This document shows, in pieces, positions 1 through 12,578 of a DNA stretch of 43,733 nt. A program made the translations under genes and the position numbers. The number at the start of each line of letters is the position of its first letter. Position 1 is the stretch's first letter. The stretch is from Pseudomonadota bacterium (lineage in GTDB: Bacteria > Pseudomonadota > Gammaproteobacteria > Burkholderiales > Burkholderiaceae_C), in NCBI GenBank assembly GCA_021816585.1, contig JAKAXL010000021.1, positions 1 to 43,733 on the forward strand, in the 5' to 3' direction. The notes beneath the pieces were generated by a model. That model was not told where the DNA came from. It worked only from the letters and a program-made list of their open reading frames with translations, and did not search any database.

Positions 1-45
1 GCGGTCTATGCCGCGCTGCTGCGCCATTGGCGTGCACGGCGCTGA
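1..45 (+). CDS. Possible 3' end of an upstream gene (partial)
   Basis: Reading from base 1 in frame 1 gives a 14-residue tail (AVYAALLRHWRARR) that ends in TGA at 43-45. The tail looks like an ordinary basic C-terminus, and a strong hairpin with a T-rich flank follows about 80 bases downstream, as expected for the end of a transcript. Other frames are also open here, so this is a weak call that needs the sequence to the left. Confidence 0.3.
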   Translation, partial: AVYAALLRHWRARR

Positions 46-123
46 GCGTGGCGCAGCTGCCTGCGCGCGGCTGCATCCGGTCGGGCATGCCCGACGTACT
101 GGCTGCATGCCGCGCCCCCGGAA

Positions 124-178
124 CCCGGACAATTCCCTTGCGCCATGCAAGGGAATTGTCCGGGCTATTTGTTTTTGT
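124..178 (+). terminator. Perfect 17-bp hairpin with T-rich tail
   Basis: Bases 124-140 (cccggacaattcccttg) and 148-164 are exact reverse complements around a 7-base loop (141-147). They are followed by a T-rich run at 167-178. This is the layout of a factor-independent terminator for rightward transcription coming from the left edge. The arms also carry the GGACAATT motif that recurs just downstream, so a regulatory role is an alternative. Confidence 0.65.
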
Positions 179-202
179 CCTGGACAAATTGCATGATTGT
201 CC
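174..202. promoter_or_regulatory. Cluster of inverted GGACAA/TTGTCC motifs before gpx
   Basis: TTTGTCC-T-GGACAAA (174-188) is an inverted repeat with a one-base centre. GGACAAATT (182-190) is mirrored again by ATTGTCC (196-202). With the two copies in the hairpin arms (127-134 and 154-161), five copies of the same half-site lie within 80 bases ahead of the peroxidase start. This suggests an operator for a dimeric regulator, but no regulator is encoded nearby and no clear -35/-10 pair was found. Confidence 0.4.
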
Positions 203-222
203 ATGTAAACCTCAACGGCCCC

Positions 223-837
223 ATGTCCATGAAACCCTCGCTGCCCTTCGCCGCCACCGTGCTCGCCCTGCTGTTCGGTCTGGGAGCCGGCACGGCCCAC
301 GCCGCCCCCGGCTCCCCTGCCGCGACGACCGTCGCGCACCCGGCCTCGGCCACCTGCCCGGCGCTGCTGGACCACCGCTTCGACGACCTGCAGACCGGCA
401 AGCCGGTGGACCTGTGCCAGTACCGCGGCAAGGTGGTGATCGTGGTCAACACCGCCAGCTTCTGCGGCTTCGCGCCGCAGCTCGGGCAGCTCGAGGCGCT
501 CTATCGCAAGTACGGGCGCGACGGGCTGGTGGTGCTGGGATTTCCGTCGGACGACTTCCACCAGGAGTTCGACAACCCGCTGCGCATCGTCCCGTACAGC
601 CGCAAGCACTACCAGGTGAGCTTTCCGCTGTTCAACGTCTCCCACGTCACGGAGCCGCACCCGAACCCGCTGTACGAGCAGCTGATCCTGGCCAGCGGGG
701 TCCAGCCGAAGTGGAACTTCTACAAATACCTGATCGGGCGTGACGGGCGTTTCGTCGCCGAATACTCCAGCCTGACCGCGCCGGACAGCCAGCAGTTCGA
801 GCAGCGTGTGAAGGATCTGCTGCAGGCCCAGCCATGA
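223..837 (+). CDS. Glutathione-peroxidase-family protein, exported
   Basis: The 204-residue product has a thioredoxin-like fold and probably reduces hydroperoxides in the periplasm. The start at 223 gives a good signal peptide: Lys at residue 4, a hydrophobic stretch at about 8-21 and an AHA-A cleavage motif at about 26-28. Peroxidatic Cys81 lies in the family motif NTASFCGF, and the Trp motif KWNFYKYL is also present. Where many members read NQF with a catalytic Gln, this protein reads SDDF, a variant that may change the catalytic tetrad. In-frame ATGs at 145 and 229 are alternatives; 145 lies inside the hairpin and would spoil the signal peptide. Its stop overlaps the next start (ATGA), so the two genes are probably coupled. 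Confidence 0.85.
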   Translation: MSMKPSLPFAATVLALLFGLGAGTAHAAPGSPAATTVAHPASATCPALLDHRFDDLQTGKPVDLCQYRGKVVIVVNTASFCGFAPQLGQLEALYRKYGRDGLVVLGFPSDDFHQEFDNPLRIVPYSRKHYQVSFPLFNVSHVTEPHPNPLYEQLILASGVQPKWNFYKYLIGRDGRFVAEYSSLTAPDSQQFEQRVKDLLQAQP

Positions 838-2105
838 ACGCGGTCGTCGGGGGGGCTTGCCCACGGCGGGCAGCACCGGAATTGCCGGAATTGCCGGCGT
901 TGCCGCGCGGCCTCCCGGCCTCGGCGCGCGCCGTGCTGCAGCTGCTGCGCAGGCTGCGCGGCGGCGCACTGGAGCTCGTGCTGCCCGACGGACGCGCACT
1001 GCATTTCGGCGTCGACTGCGCGCAGCCGCCGGTGCCGATGCAGGTTCACGACTGGCGCCTGTTCGGCGACGTGCTGCGGCGCGGCGGCGTGGGCTTCGGC
1101 GAGGGCTATTTCAACCGTCTGTGGAGCACCGGCGACCTGCCGCGCCTGCTTCGACTGCTGCTGGCCAACCGCGACGCGATGCAGCGCGCGCTGCGCGGCG
1201 GCGCCTGGGGCATGCTGGTGCTGCGCCTGCGGCATGCGCTGCACCTGAACACGCGCCGCGGCAGCCGGCTCAACATCCAGGCCCACTACGACCTCGGCAA
1301 CGACTTCTACCGCGCCTGGCTCGACCCGGGAATGAACTACTCGGCCGCGCTGTTCACGCGCCCGGGCATGGACCTGGAGCAGGCGCAGCAGGCCAAGCTG
1401 GCGCGGGTGCTCGACCAACTGGGCGTGGAGCCCGGAGCCAGGGTGCTGGAGATCGGCTGCGGCTGGGGCGGCTTCGCCGAAGCCGCGGCGCGCCGCGGCC
1501 TGCGCGTGGACGGGGTGACGCTGTCGCGCGAACAGCTCGACTGGGCCTGCGTGCGCCTGCAGCGGGCCGGGCTGCAGGACCTGGCGCGCGTGCACCTGCT
1601 CGATTACCGCGACCTCGCCGCCATCACCCCCGCGGGAGGCTTCGACGCGGTGGCGTCGATCGAGATGTTCGAGGCGGTCGGCGAGCGCTACTGGAATCGC
1701 TACTTCGAGGCGCTGGCGGCGAGCCTGCGCGCCGGCGCTCGCGCGTGCATCCAGACCATCACCATCGACGACGCGCTGTTCGAGGCCTACCGGCGCAGCA
1801 GCGACTTCATCCAGCAATACGTGTTCCCCGGCGGCATGCTGCCCTGCCGCTCGCGGTTTCGCGAACTCGCCGCGAACGCCGGGCTGGACGTGCTCGACGA
1901 ACATGGCTTCGGCGCGGACTATGCCAGCACGCTGGCGATATGGCGCGAGCGCTTCGCGCGCGCCGCGCGGCGTGTCGAGGCACTGGGCCACGACCAGCGC
2001 TTTCGCCTGCTGTGGGAGTTCTACCTGGCCTACTGCGAGGCGGGCTTCGCGCAGGGCTCGATCGACGTCGTGCAGTTCACGCTGCGCCGCAGCGCGCGGC
2101 GCTGA
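834..2105 (+). CDS. Cyclopropane-fatty-acyl-phospholipid synthase family methyltransferase
   Basis: The 423-residue SAM-dependent enzyme is predicted to methylate or cyclopropanate the double bonds of membrane phospholipid acyl chains. Visible family motifs are NIQAHYDLGNDFY, the SAM-binding EIGCGWGGFAE, SIEMFEAVGERYW and DFIQQYVFPGGMLP, in the expected order. The N-terminal 100 residues match the usual less conserved lipid-binding part in length. It overlaps the peroxidase stop by four bases (834-837). A peroxidase joined to a lipid-modifying enzyme suggests a shared stress or membrane-protection role; that link is inferred. Confidence 0.88.
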   Translation: MNAVVGGACPRRAAPELPELPALPRGLPASARAVLQLLRRLRGGALELVLPDGRALHFGVDCAQPPVPMQVHDWRLFGDVLRRGGVGFGEGYFNRLWSTGDLPRLLRLLLANRDAMQRALRGGAWGMLVLRLRHALHLNTRRGSRLNIQAHYDLGNDFYRAWLDPGMNYSAALFTRPGMDLEQAQQAKLARVLDQLGVEPGARVLEIGCGWGGFAEAAARRGLRVDGVTLSREQLDWACVRLQRAGLQDLARVHLLDYRDLAAITPAGGFDAVASIEMFEAVGERYWNRYFEALAASLRAGARACIQTITIDDALFEAYRRSSDFIQQYVFPGGMLPCRSRFRELAANAGLDVLDEHGFGADYASTLAIWRERFARAARRVEALGHDQRFRLLWEFYLAYCEAGFAQGSIDVVQFTLRRSARR

Positions 2106-2189
2106 CGGCACCCGTCGCGGCGCTCCCGTCACTACCATGCGGGAAGCCCGCGCACGCCGCGGGACCGCCAACCTGAACCGGAGATTCCG

Positions 2190-2570
2190 ATGGATTCGCA
2201 ACAACGCTTCGAGCGCGGCCTGGCCATTCGCAAGGAGGTGCTCGGCGCCGAGTACGTGGACGCGTCGCTGCGCGGCGCCGACGATTTCACGCGCGAGATG
2301 CAGCAACTCGTCACCGAATACGCCTGGGGCGAGATCTGGTCGCGCCCCGGCCTGTCGCGCCGCGACCGCAGCCTGCTCAACCTGGGCATGCTGACCGCGC
2401 TGAACCGGCCGCACGAGCTGCGCCTGCACGTGCGCGGCGCGTTGACCAACGGCATCACCAAGGACGAGATCAAGGAAGCGCTGATGCAAAGCGCGGTGTA
2501 CTGCGGCGTGCCGGCGGCGCTGGACAGCATCCGCGTGGCGCGCGAGGTCTTCGCCGAGCTCAAGGTCTGA
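2190..2570 (+). CDS. Carboxymuconolactone decarboxylase family protein (PcaC-like)
   Basis: The 126-residue product has the length and all-helical pattern of 4-carboxymuconolactone decarboxylases, which act in the protocatechuate branch of the beta-ketoadipate pathway. Typical segments are REMQQLVTEYAWGEIWSR, LNLGMLTALNRPHELRLH and EALMQSAVYCGVPAALDS. The start is set by GGAG at about 2180. No other pca genes are present, so the true substrate is uncertain, and family members also include peroxidase-like and lactone-acting enzymes. It ends 52 bases from the convergent aldo/keto reductase gene. Confidence 0.85.
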   Translation: MDSQQRFERGLAIRKEVLGAEYVDASLRGADDFTREMQQLVTEYAWGEIWSRPGLSRRDRSLLNLGMLTALNRPHELRLHVRGALTNGITKDEIKEALMQSAVYCGVPAALDSIRVAREVFAELKV

Positions 2571-2586
2571 GCCGACGCGACACGCC

Positions 2587-2613
2587 CCTGGGCCGCGCTG
2601 CCTGCGGCCCAGG
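2587..2613. terminator. 10-bp GC hairpin between convergent genes
   Basis: cctgggccgc (2587-2596) and gcggcccagg (2604-2613) pair perfectly around a 7-base loop. The hairpin sits between the stops of the convergent genes at 2570 and 2623 and could slow transcription from both sides. Neither side has a U-tract, so it is not a classical intrinsic terminator. Confidence 0.45.
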
Positions 2614-2622
2614 CGGCCTGCC

Positions 2623-3603
2623 TCACTCGTAGCCGACGATCGCGTGCGGCACGTACGGCGCCTGCAGCTCGGCGACTTCCTCCGGCGACAGGCGCAGCTG
2701 CAGCGCGGCGACCGCGTCCTGCAGGTGCTGCGGCTTCGACGCGCCGATGATCGGCGCGCTCACACCGGGCGACTGCAGCACCCAGGCCAGCGCCAGCTGC
2801 GCGTGCGGCAGGCCGCGGCGCGAGGCCAGCGCGTCGAGGGCCGCGGCGACACGGGCGTCGGCCTGCTCGGTGTGCTTGAACAGGCTGGCGCCGTAGTCGT
2901 CGCTCTGCATGCGCGGCGTGCTCTGGCCCCACGGCCGCGCCAGGCGGCCGCGTGCCAGCGGGCTCCACGGGATCACGCCCACCCCCTGGTCGACGCAAAG
3001 CGGGAGCATCTCGCGCTCCTCCTCGCGGTACAGCAGGCTGAGCTCGGGCTGCATGCTCACGAAAGGCGTCCAGCCGTTGGCGCGCGCCACCTCCTGCGCC
3101 TTCGCGAACTGCCACGCATGCATCGACGAAGCCCCGATGTAGCGTGCCTTGCCCGACTTGACCACGTCGTGCAGCGCCTCCATGGTCTCCTCGATCGGCG
3201 TGTGCGGGTCCCAGCGGTGGATCTGGTAGAGGTCGACGTAGTCCATGCCCAGGCGCGACAGGCTGGCGTCGATCTCGGCCAGGATGGACTTGCGCGAGAG
3301 CCCGCCGATGTTGGGCGCGCGGCGCGCCGCGAAGTACACCTTGGTGGCGACGACGATCTCGTCGCGCCGCGCGTGCTCGCGCAGCACGCGCCCGACGATC
3401 TCCTCGGAGGTGCCGTCGGAATAGGCGTTGGCGGTATCGAAGAAGTTGATGCCGAGCTCGAGGGCCTGCCGGATCAGCGGCCGGCTGGCCTGCTCGTCGA
3501 GGGTCCAGGCATGGTTGCCGCGAGCGGGGTCGCCGTAGGTCATGCAACCCAGGCAGATGCGGGAAACGCTCAGGCCGGTGCGGCCGAGTCGGGTGTATTC
3601 CAT
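2623..3603 (-). CDS. Aldo/keto reductase
   Basis: The 326-residue product is an NADPH-dependent oxidoreductase of the aldo/keto reductase superfamily (YajO/Tas-like). The catalytic tetrad is visible as D56 and Y61 (DTANAY), K88 (ATKV) and H129 (QIHRWD). The C-terminal cofactor-binding segment IIGASKPQHLQDAV is also present. The ATG at 3603 is chosen over an upstream start at 3672 because a GGAG lies about 8 bases before it and the family begins with MEYTRLGRTGL. It is the last gene of the leftward box arm, 97 bases after the hydrolase gene; a role in aromatic catabolism is inferred only from position. Confidence 0.88.
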   Translation of the reverse strand: MEYTRLGRTGLSVSRICLGCMTYGDPARGNHAWTLDEQASRPLIRQALELGINFFDTANAYSDGTSEEIVGRVLREHARRDEIVVATKVYFAARRAPNIGGLSRKSILAEIDASLSRLGMDYVDLYQIHRWDPHTPIEETMEALHDVVKSGKARYIGASSMHAWQFAKAQEVARANGWTPFVSMQPELSLLYREEEREMLPLCVDQGVGVIPWSPLARGRLARPWGQSTPRMQSDDYGASLFKHTEQADARVAAALDALASRRGLPHAQLALAWVLQSPGVSAPIIGASKPQHLQDAVAALQLRLSPEEVAELQAPYVPHAIVGYE

Positions 3604-3700
3604 CAGGGGCTCCGTGTCCGACAAGGGATCAGGCAAGCCCATGAGCATAGTCGCGCCCGCGCGCTCGCGCACGGGCTCGCCGCGCCGCGCCGGCGCGGTC

Positions 3701-4558
3701 TCAGCGCGCGTGGCGGCGCAGGAATTCGCGGCAGGCGTCGATCACCGCCTGCGGCTGGTCGCGGTGCGGCGAGTGCCCGCAGTCGGCGAGCTCGAGCAGT
3801 TCGGTCTGCGGCACGCGGCGCGCGATGCCGCGGATCTGCTCGAGCGTGCCGTACTCGTCGTCGAGCCCCTGCACCGCCAGCAGCGGGCAGTCGATGGACG
3901 CGATCTCCGACTCGATCGACCAGTCGCGAAAGCGCGGGTCCAGCCAGATGCGGTTCCAGCCCCAGAAGGCCGAGTCCGGATCGGCGTGGTGCCGCGCCAG
4001 GCGCTGGCGCAGGTCGGTCTCCAGGTAGGCGCGACGCGCCTTGTCGATGCTGGAGAGGCTGAGGTCCTCGACCAGGATGTGCGGCGCCAGCACGATCGCG
4101 CCGGCCACCTGGCGCGGCGCGTGCGCCGCGACCAGCAGCGCGATGGAAGCGCCGTCGCTGTGCCCGAACAACCACGGGGGGCGCCGCTCGCTGTCCACTC
4201 CGAGCGCGCGCAGCAGCGCGGGCAGCACCTGCCGGGCCTGCAGGTGCATGAAGTCGGGATCCCAGGACTCCTGCGGCGCGCGCGGCGTCGAGCGCCCGTA
4301 GCCGGGGCGCGAATACACCAGCCCGCGACATCCGCAGGCCTCGCACAGGCGCTGCGGAAAGTCGCGCCACATCGACACCGAGCCGAGGCCTTCGTGCAGG
4401 AACACCAGCATCGGGGCGCCGTCCGCGCCGCGGCCGACCCAGCGGTATTCGATGTCGACTTCGCGTTGCGGAAGGCGCACGCGCACGAGGTCCGCGGCAG
4501 GCGCGGACAGGGTGGAGGAAGCGGTGGAGGAAGCGGTGGAAGAAGCTGTGCAGGACAT
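3701..4558 (-). CDS. Alpha/beta hydrolase in box operon
   Basis: The 285-residue alpha/beta-fold hydrolase shows a nucleophile elbow GHSDG (Ser134), an acid residue in GLDDEYG (D233 or D234), His262 (CGHSPH) and an oxyanion-hole HEGLGS at 55-60. Related hydrolases occur in several box gene clusters, where they may act on lactone or thioester by-products. The exact reaction here is not known. The gene starts 22 bases after the benzoate-CoA ligase stop and should be co-transcribed with it. The first 20 residues are an unusual Ser/Thr/Ala repeat encoded by a 12-bp tandem repeat. No good internal start was seen before residue 50, so the repeat is probably translated. Confidence 0.85.
   Translation of the reverse strand: MSCTASSTASSTASSTLSAPAADLVRVRLPQREVDIEYRWVGRGADGAPMLVFLHEGLGSVSMWRDFPQRLCEACGCRGLVYSRPGYGRSTPRAPQESWDPDFMHLQARQVLPALLRALGVDSERRPPWLFGHSDGASIALLVAAHAPRQVAGAIVLAPHILVEDLSLSSIDKARRAYLETDLRQRLARHHADPDSAFWGWNRIWLDPRFRDWSIESEIASIDCPLLAVQGLDDEYGTLEQIRGIARRVPQTELLELADCGHSPHRDQPQAVIDACREFLRRHAR
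4511..4546. repeat. 12-bp tandem repeat, three copies, in 5' end of the hydrolase gene
   Basis: The unit ggtggaggaagc occurs at 4511-4522 and 4523-4534, and at 4535-4546 with one mismatch. On the coding (minus) strand it gives the (SSTA)n repeat near the N-terminus. Because the unit is 12 bases, copy-number change would lengthen or shorten the protein without a frameshift. Confidence 0.85.
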
Positions 4559-4580
4559 CGGATCGCCCGGGTGTAAGGTC

Positions 4581-6182
<1,602 letters not shown>

Positions 6183-6232
6183 GGTCCTTGTCTCCTGCTT
6201 CGATGGGCGCCCGGGGGCCGGCGCCGCGGCAT

Positions 6233-7795
<1,563 letters not shown>

Positions 7796-7884
7796 GTAGG
7801 AGATTCCTGGAAAGCCGGGCCGCGCCGCGATGGCCCGCGACGCGACTTGCATGCTGCGTGACGTGCAGTATCTTGCGCAGAAGC

Positions 7885-7913
7885 AATGTAGGTTTTCGGA
7901 TACGAGCTGTCAA
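7885..7913 (-). promoter_or_regulatory. Predicted boxD promoter
   Basis: On the minus strand a perfect -35 TTGACA (7913-7908) is followed after 17 bases by TACATT (7890-7885), which matches the -10 consensus at four of six positions. Transcription would start near 7878, leaving a leader of about 80 bases before the boxD ATG at 7795. Confidence 0.65.
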
Positions 7914-7928
7914 GCACTATAGTGCATG
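7914..7928. promoter_or_regulatory. Palindromic operator-like site next to boxD -35
   Basis: GCACTATAGTGC (7914-7925) is a perfect 12-bp palindrome that directly abuts the -35 hexamer of the boxD promoter. The segment ATAGTGCATG (7919-7928) is repeated in exact inverted orientation at 8073-8082 over the boxC promoter. This is best read as a binding site for the pathway regulator. Confidence 0.6.
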
Positions 7929-8056
7929 GAAAACCCCCGAGTTCCTGAAGTGTCTCCGACGCAGCGCCGCTTCGCGCCGGGAGGCATGCGCGTGACTCCC
8001 GGGGTTCGCGCTCGCGCTCGCGCCGGCGGCAGCGCGGGACGTGGCCGGCAAAGCGC

Positions 8057-8085
8057 TTGTCATCCCGGCAAACATGCACTATGCT
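8057..8085 (+). promoter_or_regulatory. Predicted boxC promoter
   Basis: TTGTCA (8057-8062), a 17-base spacer and TATGCT (8080-8085) form a good sigma70-like promoter. Transcription would start near 8092, about 50 bases before the boxC GTG at 8141. Confidence 0.6.
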
Positions 8086-8099
8086 GCTTACGCATGCGT
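8073..8099. promoter_or_regulatory. Second operator-like site over boxC -10
   Basis: CATGCACTAT (8073-8082) is the exact inverted copy of 7919-7928 and overlaps the -10 element, so a bound protein would block polymerase. A separate 10-bp palindrome, ACGCATGCGT, lies at 8090-8099 around the expected start of transcription. Confidence 0.5.
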
Positions 8100-8140
8100 C
8101 GGCAGACGTGCATTTTGTTTCATTGTCCAGGAGCAGCCCC

Positions 8141-9799
8141 GTGAACGATTCACCCCGTGTCGACTACCAGACCGACCCGTCGCGCTACAAGCACTGGAAG
8201 CTCGGCTTCGACGGTCCGATCGCCACGCTGGCGGCGGATTTCGACGAGAACGCCGGCCTGCGCCCCGGCTACAAGCTCAAGCTCAACAGCTACGACCTCG
8301 GCGTGGACATCGAACTCGCCGACGCCCTCGACCGCATCCGCTTCGAGCATCCGGAAGTGCGCACGGTGGTGCTGACCAGCCTGAAGGACCGGGTGTTCTG
8401 CTCGGGCGCGAACATTTTCATGCTGGGCCTGTCGAGCCATGCGTGGAAGGTGAACTTCTGCAAGTTCACCAACGAGACCCGCAACGGCATCGAGGATTCG
8501 TCGCGGCATAGCGGGCTGAAGTTCCTCGCCGCCGTCAACGGCGCCTGCGCCGGCGGGGGCTACGAGATGGCGCTGGCCTGCGACGAGATCCTGCTGGTCG
8601 ACGACCGCTCCAGCGCGGTGAGCCTGCCCGAGGTGCCGCTGCTGGGCGTGCTGCCGGGGACCGGCGGGCTGACCCGCGTCACCGACAAGCGCCATGTGCG
8701 CCACGACCTGGCCGACATCTTCTGCACCACCGCCGAGGGCGTGCGCGGGCAGAAGGCGAAGGACTGGCGCCTGGTCGACCACATCGCCAAGCCGGCGGTG
8801 TTCGCGCAGGCGGTGCGCGAGCGCGCGCTGCAACTGGCCGCGCTCAGCGATCGCCCGGAGGGTGCGCGCGGGGTCGAGCTCAAGCCGCTGCAGCGCGTGA
8901 TCGAACCCGACGCGCTGCGCTACTCGACGGTGACGGTGGAGATCGACCGCGCGCGCCGGGTCGCCAGCTTCACGCTGCATGCGCCCGAGGGTGCGCAGCC
9001 GCGCGACGTCGCCGGCATCGAGGCGCTGGGCGCCGACTGGTACGCGCTGCGCCTGGCGCGCGAACTCGACGACGCCATCCTGTCGATGCGCACCAACGAG
9101 CTCGACATCGGCACCTGGCTGGTGAAAACGCGCGGCGACGCCGCCGCGGTGCGCGAACTCGACGCGCTGCTGCTGGCCAACCGCTCGCACTGGCTGGTGC
9201 GCGAGACCATCGGGATGCTGCGCCGCGGCTTCAGCCGCCTCGACGTGTCGTCGCGCAGTCTGTTCGCGCTGGTCGACGAGGGCTCGTGCTTCGCCGGCAC
9301 GCTGCTCGAGCCGGCGCTGGCCTGCGACCGCATCTACCACCTCGCGCTGCCCGACGCGCCGCAGCGCGCGCCTCGCATCACGCTGGACGAGGTCAATTTC
9401 GGCCTGTACCCGATGGCCACCGGGCAAAGCCGCCTGGAGCGCCGCTTCTACGGGGAGCAGCCGGCCATGGACGCGCTGCGCGCACGCCTGGGCGAGGCAC
9501 TCGACGCCGACCAGGCCTTCGCGCTCGGGCTGGCCACCAGCAACCCGGACGACATCGACTGGGACGACGAACTGCGCATCGCCATCGAGGAGCGCGTGGC
9601 GATGTCCCCGGACGCACTCACCGGCATGGAGGCCAACCTGCGTTTCAACGGCCCGGAGACCATGCTGACCCGCGTGTTCGGGCGCCTCACCGCGTGGCAG
9701 AACTGGATTTTCCAGCGCCCCAACGCGGTCGGCGACAAGGGCGCGCTGAAGGTGTACGGCAAGGGCGAGAAGGCGGCCTTCGACTTCAACCGCGTCTGA
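8141..9799 (+). CDS. boxC: Benzoyl-CoA-dihydrodiol (2,3-epoxybenzoyl-CoA) lyase
   Basis: The 552-residue protein belongs to the BoxC branch of the crotonase superfamily. BoxC hydrolytically opens 2,3-epoxybenzoyl-CoA to 3,4-dehydroadipyl-CoA semialdehyde plus formate. Supporting features are the length (about 550, twice a normal crotonase), RVFCSGANIFMLG, NGACAGGGYEMALACDE and PEVPLLGVLPGTGGLTR in the N-terminal domain, and a second divergent crotonase-like half with WLVRETIGMLRRG. The start is the GTG at 8141, with AGGAG at 8130-8134; the frame is open upstream but would cross the promoter. boxB follows 29 bases later. Confidence 0.92.
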   Translation: MNDSPRVDYQTDPSRYKHWKLGFDGPIATLAADFDENAGLRPGYKLKLNSYDLGVDIELADALDRIRFEHPEVRTVVLTSLKDRVFCSGANIFMLGLSSHAWKVNFCKFTNETRNGIEDSSRHSGLKFLAAVNGACAGGGYEMALACDEILLVDDRSSAVSLPEVPLLGVLPGTGGLTRVTDKRHVRHDLADIFCTTAEGVRGQKAKDWRLVDHIAKPAVFAQAVRERALQLAALSDRPEGARGVELKPLQRVIEPDALRYSTVTVEIDRARRVASFTLHAPEGAQPRDVAGIEALGADWYALRLARELDDAILSMRTNELDIGTWLVKTRGDAAAVRELDALLLANRSHWLVRETIGMLRRGFSRLDVSSRSLFALVDEGSCFAGTLLEPALACDRIYHLALPDAPQRAPRITLDEVNFGLYPMATGQSRLERRFYGEQPAMDALRARLGEALDADQAFALGLATSNPDDIDWDDELRIAIEERVAMSPDALTGMEANLRFNGPETMLTRVFGRLTAWQNWIFQRPNAVGDKGALKVYGKGEKAAFDFNRV

Positions 9800-9828
9800 G
9801 CCCCCAAGACTTCCGAACGGAGACCGAG

Positions 9829-11256
<1,428 letters not shown>

Positions 11257-11317
11257 GGCCTGGCCGCGGCGTGCCGGCGCATCATGGCGCCCACGCCGCT
11301 TTTGCCTGGAGACCGCC

Positions 11318-12577
11318 ATGGACATGGCCGACAACGCGATCATCCGCCAGCACCTGATCGATCCCGAGATCTGCATCCGCTGCAACACCTGCGAGGCGAC
11401 CTGCCCGGTCGGCGCGGTCACGCACGACAGCCGCAACTACGTGGTCGACGCCGAGCGCTGCAATGCCTGCATGGCCTGCATCCCGCCCTGCCCGACCGGC
11501 GCCATCGACAACTGGCGCGACGTGCCGCGCCCGGCCGCCTACAGCGTGGCCGCGCAGTTGACCTGGGACGAACTGCCGGCGCAGCTCGACGCGGCGCAAC
11601 TGCCGGCGCCCGCGGCGCCGCAGCAGCCGCAGCAGGCCCCGACCCCGCAGGCGGCCGACACCGCCGAGTTCCGCGCCGCGACCTTCGGCTCGGTGGTTCC
11701 GCCGTGGTCGGCGGCGCACGCCTACACCAACCTGTACGGCCCGAAGTCCGCGCGCAAAAGCCTGGTCGCCACGGTCACCGGCAACGTGCGGGTCACCGAG
11801 GTCGGCCGCGACTACGACACCCACCACATCGTGCTGGACTTCGGCGCCACGCCGTTGCCCGTGCTCGAGGGGCAGTCGATCGGGATCATCCCGCCCGGCG
11901 TGGACGAGGCCGGGCGCCCGCACCACCCGCGCCAGTACTCGGTGGCCAGCGCGCGCAACGGCGAGCGCCCCGGCTACAACAACCTGTCGCTGACCATCAA
12001 GCGCGTGCTCGAGGACCACCAGGGCCGCCCGGTGCGCGGAGTGGCGTCGAACTACATGTGCGACCTGCAGGTCGGCGACAAGGTCGAGGTCACCGGCCCC
12101 TTCGGCGCCAGTTTCCTGATGCCCAACCACCCGCGATCGAACATCGTGATGATCTGCACCGGCACCGGCAGCGCGCCGATGCGCGCGATGACCGAATGGC
12201 GCCGGCGGCTGCGCCGCTCGGGCAAGTTCGACGGCGGGCGCCTGATGCTGTTCTTCGGTGCGCGCACGCAGGCCGAGCTGCCCTATTTCGGCCCGCTGCA
12301 AAGCCTGCCGAAGGACTTCATCGACATCCACCTGGCGTTCTCGCGCACCCCGGGAAGCCCCAAGCGCTACGTGCAGGACCTGATGCGCGAGCGCGCCGCC
12401 GACCTCGGCCAGCTGCTTCGCGACGACAATACCTTCATCTACGTGTGCGGACTCAAGGCGATGGAGGACGGCGTGCTGCTCGCGCTTCGCGATGTGGTCG
12501 TGCAGTCCGGAATGGCCTGGGAAGCCACGGCCGCGGCCTGGAAGGAACAGGGCCGCCTGCATCTGGAGACCTATTGA
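11318..12577 (+). CDS. boxA: Benzoyl-CoA epoxidase reductase component
   Basis: The 419-residue NADPH-dependent reductase feeds electrons to BoxB. The N-terminus carries two [4Fe-4S] ferredoxin motifs, with Cys at 19, 22, 25, 29 and 48, 51, 54, 58. A Pro/Gln/Ala-rich linker (about residues 95-120) follows, then an FNR-like FAD/NADPH module with RQYSVAS and [10 protein letters not shown] motifs and a C-terminal [12 protein letters not shown]. The start follows a GGAG at about 11309. The next gene begins one base after its stop. Confidence 0.93.
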   Translation: MDMADNAIIRQHLIDPEICIRCNTCEATCPVGAVTHDSRNYVVDAERCNACMACIPPCPTGAIDNWRDVPRPAAYSVAAQLTWDELPAQLDAAQLPAPAAPQQPQQAPTPQAADTAEFRAATFGSVVPPWSAAHAYTNLYGPKSARKSLVATVTGNVRVTEVGRDYDTHHIVLDFGATPLPVLEGQSIGIIPPGVDEAGRPHHPRQYSVASARNGERPGYNNLSLTIKRVLEDHQGRPVRGVASNYMCDLQVGDKVEVTGPFGASFLMPNHPRSNIVMICTGTGSAPMRAMTEWRRRLRRSGKFDGGRLMLFFGARTQAELPYFGPLQSLPKDFIDIHLAFSRTPGSPKRYVQDLMRERAADLGQLLRDDNTFIYVCGLKAMEDGVLLALRDVVVQSGMAWEATAAAWKEQGRLHLETY

Positions 12578-12578
12578 G

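Larger units (their letters stand above)
7796..8140. promoter_or_regulatory. Divergent box control region
   Basis: These 345 bases lie between the starts of boxD (leftward) and boxC (rightward) and contain no supported gene. The ends are AT-richer, while the middle (about 7970-8050) is GC-rich. Two sigma70-like promoters point outward, and each carries a copy of a GCACTAT motif. TGCA occurs at 7848, 7864, 7923, 8075 and 8109. BzdR/BoxR-type regulators of aromatic CoA pathways are reported to bind TGCA-containing repeats, which would fit, but that regulator gene is not in the window. Confidence 0.75.
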
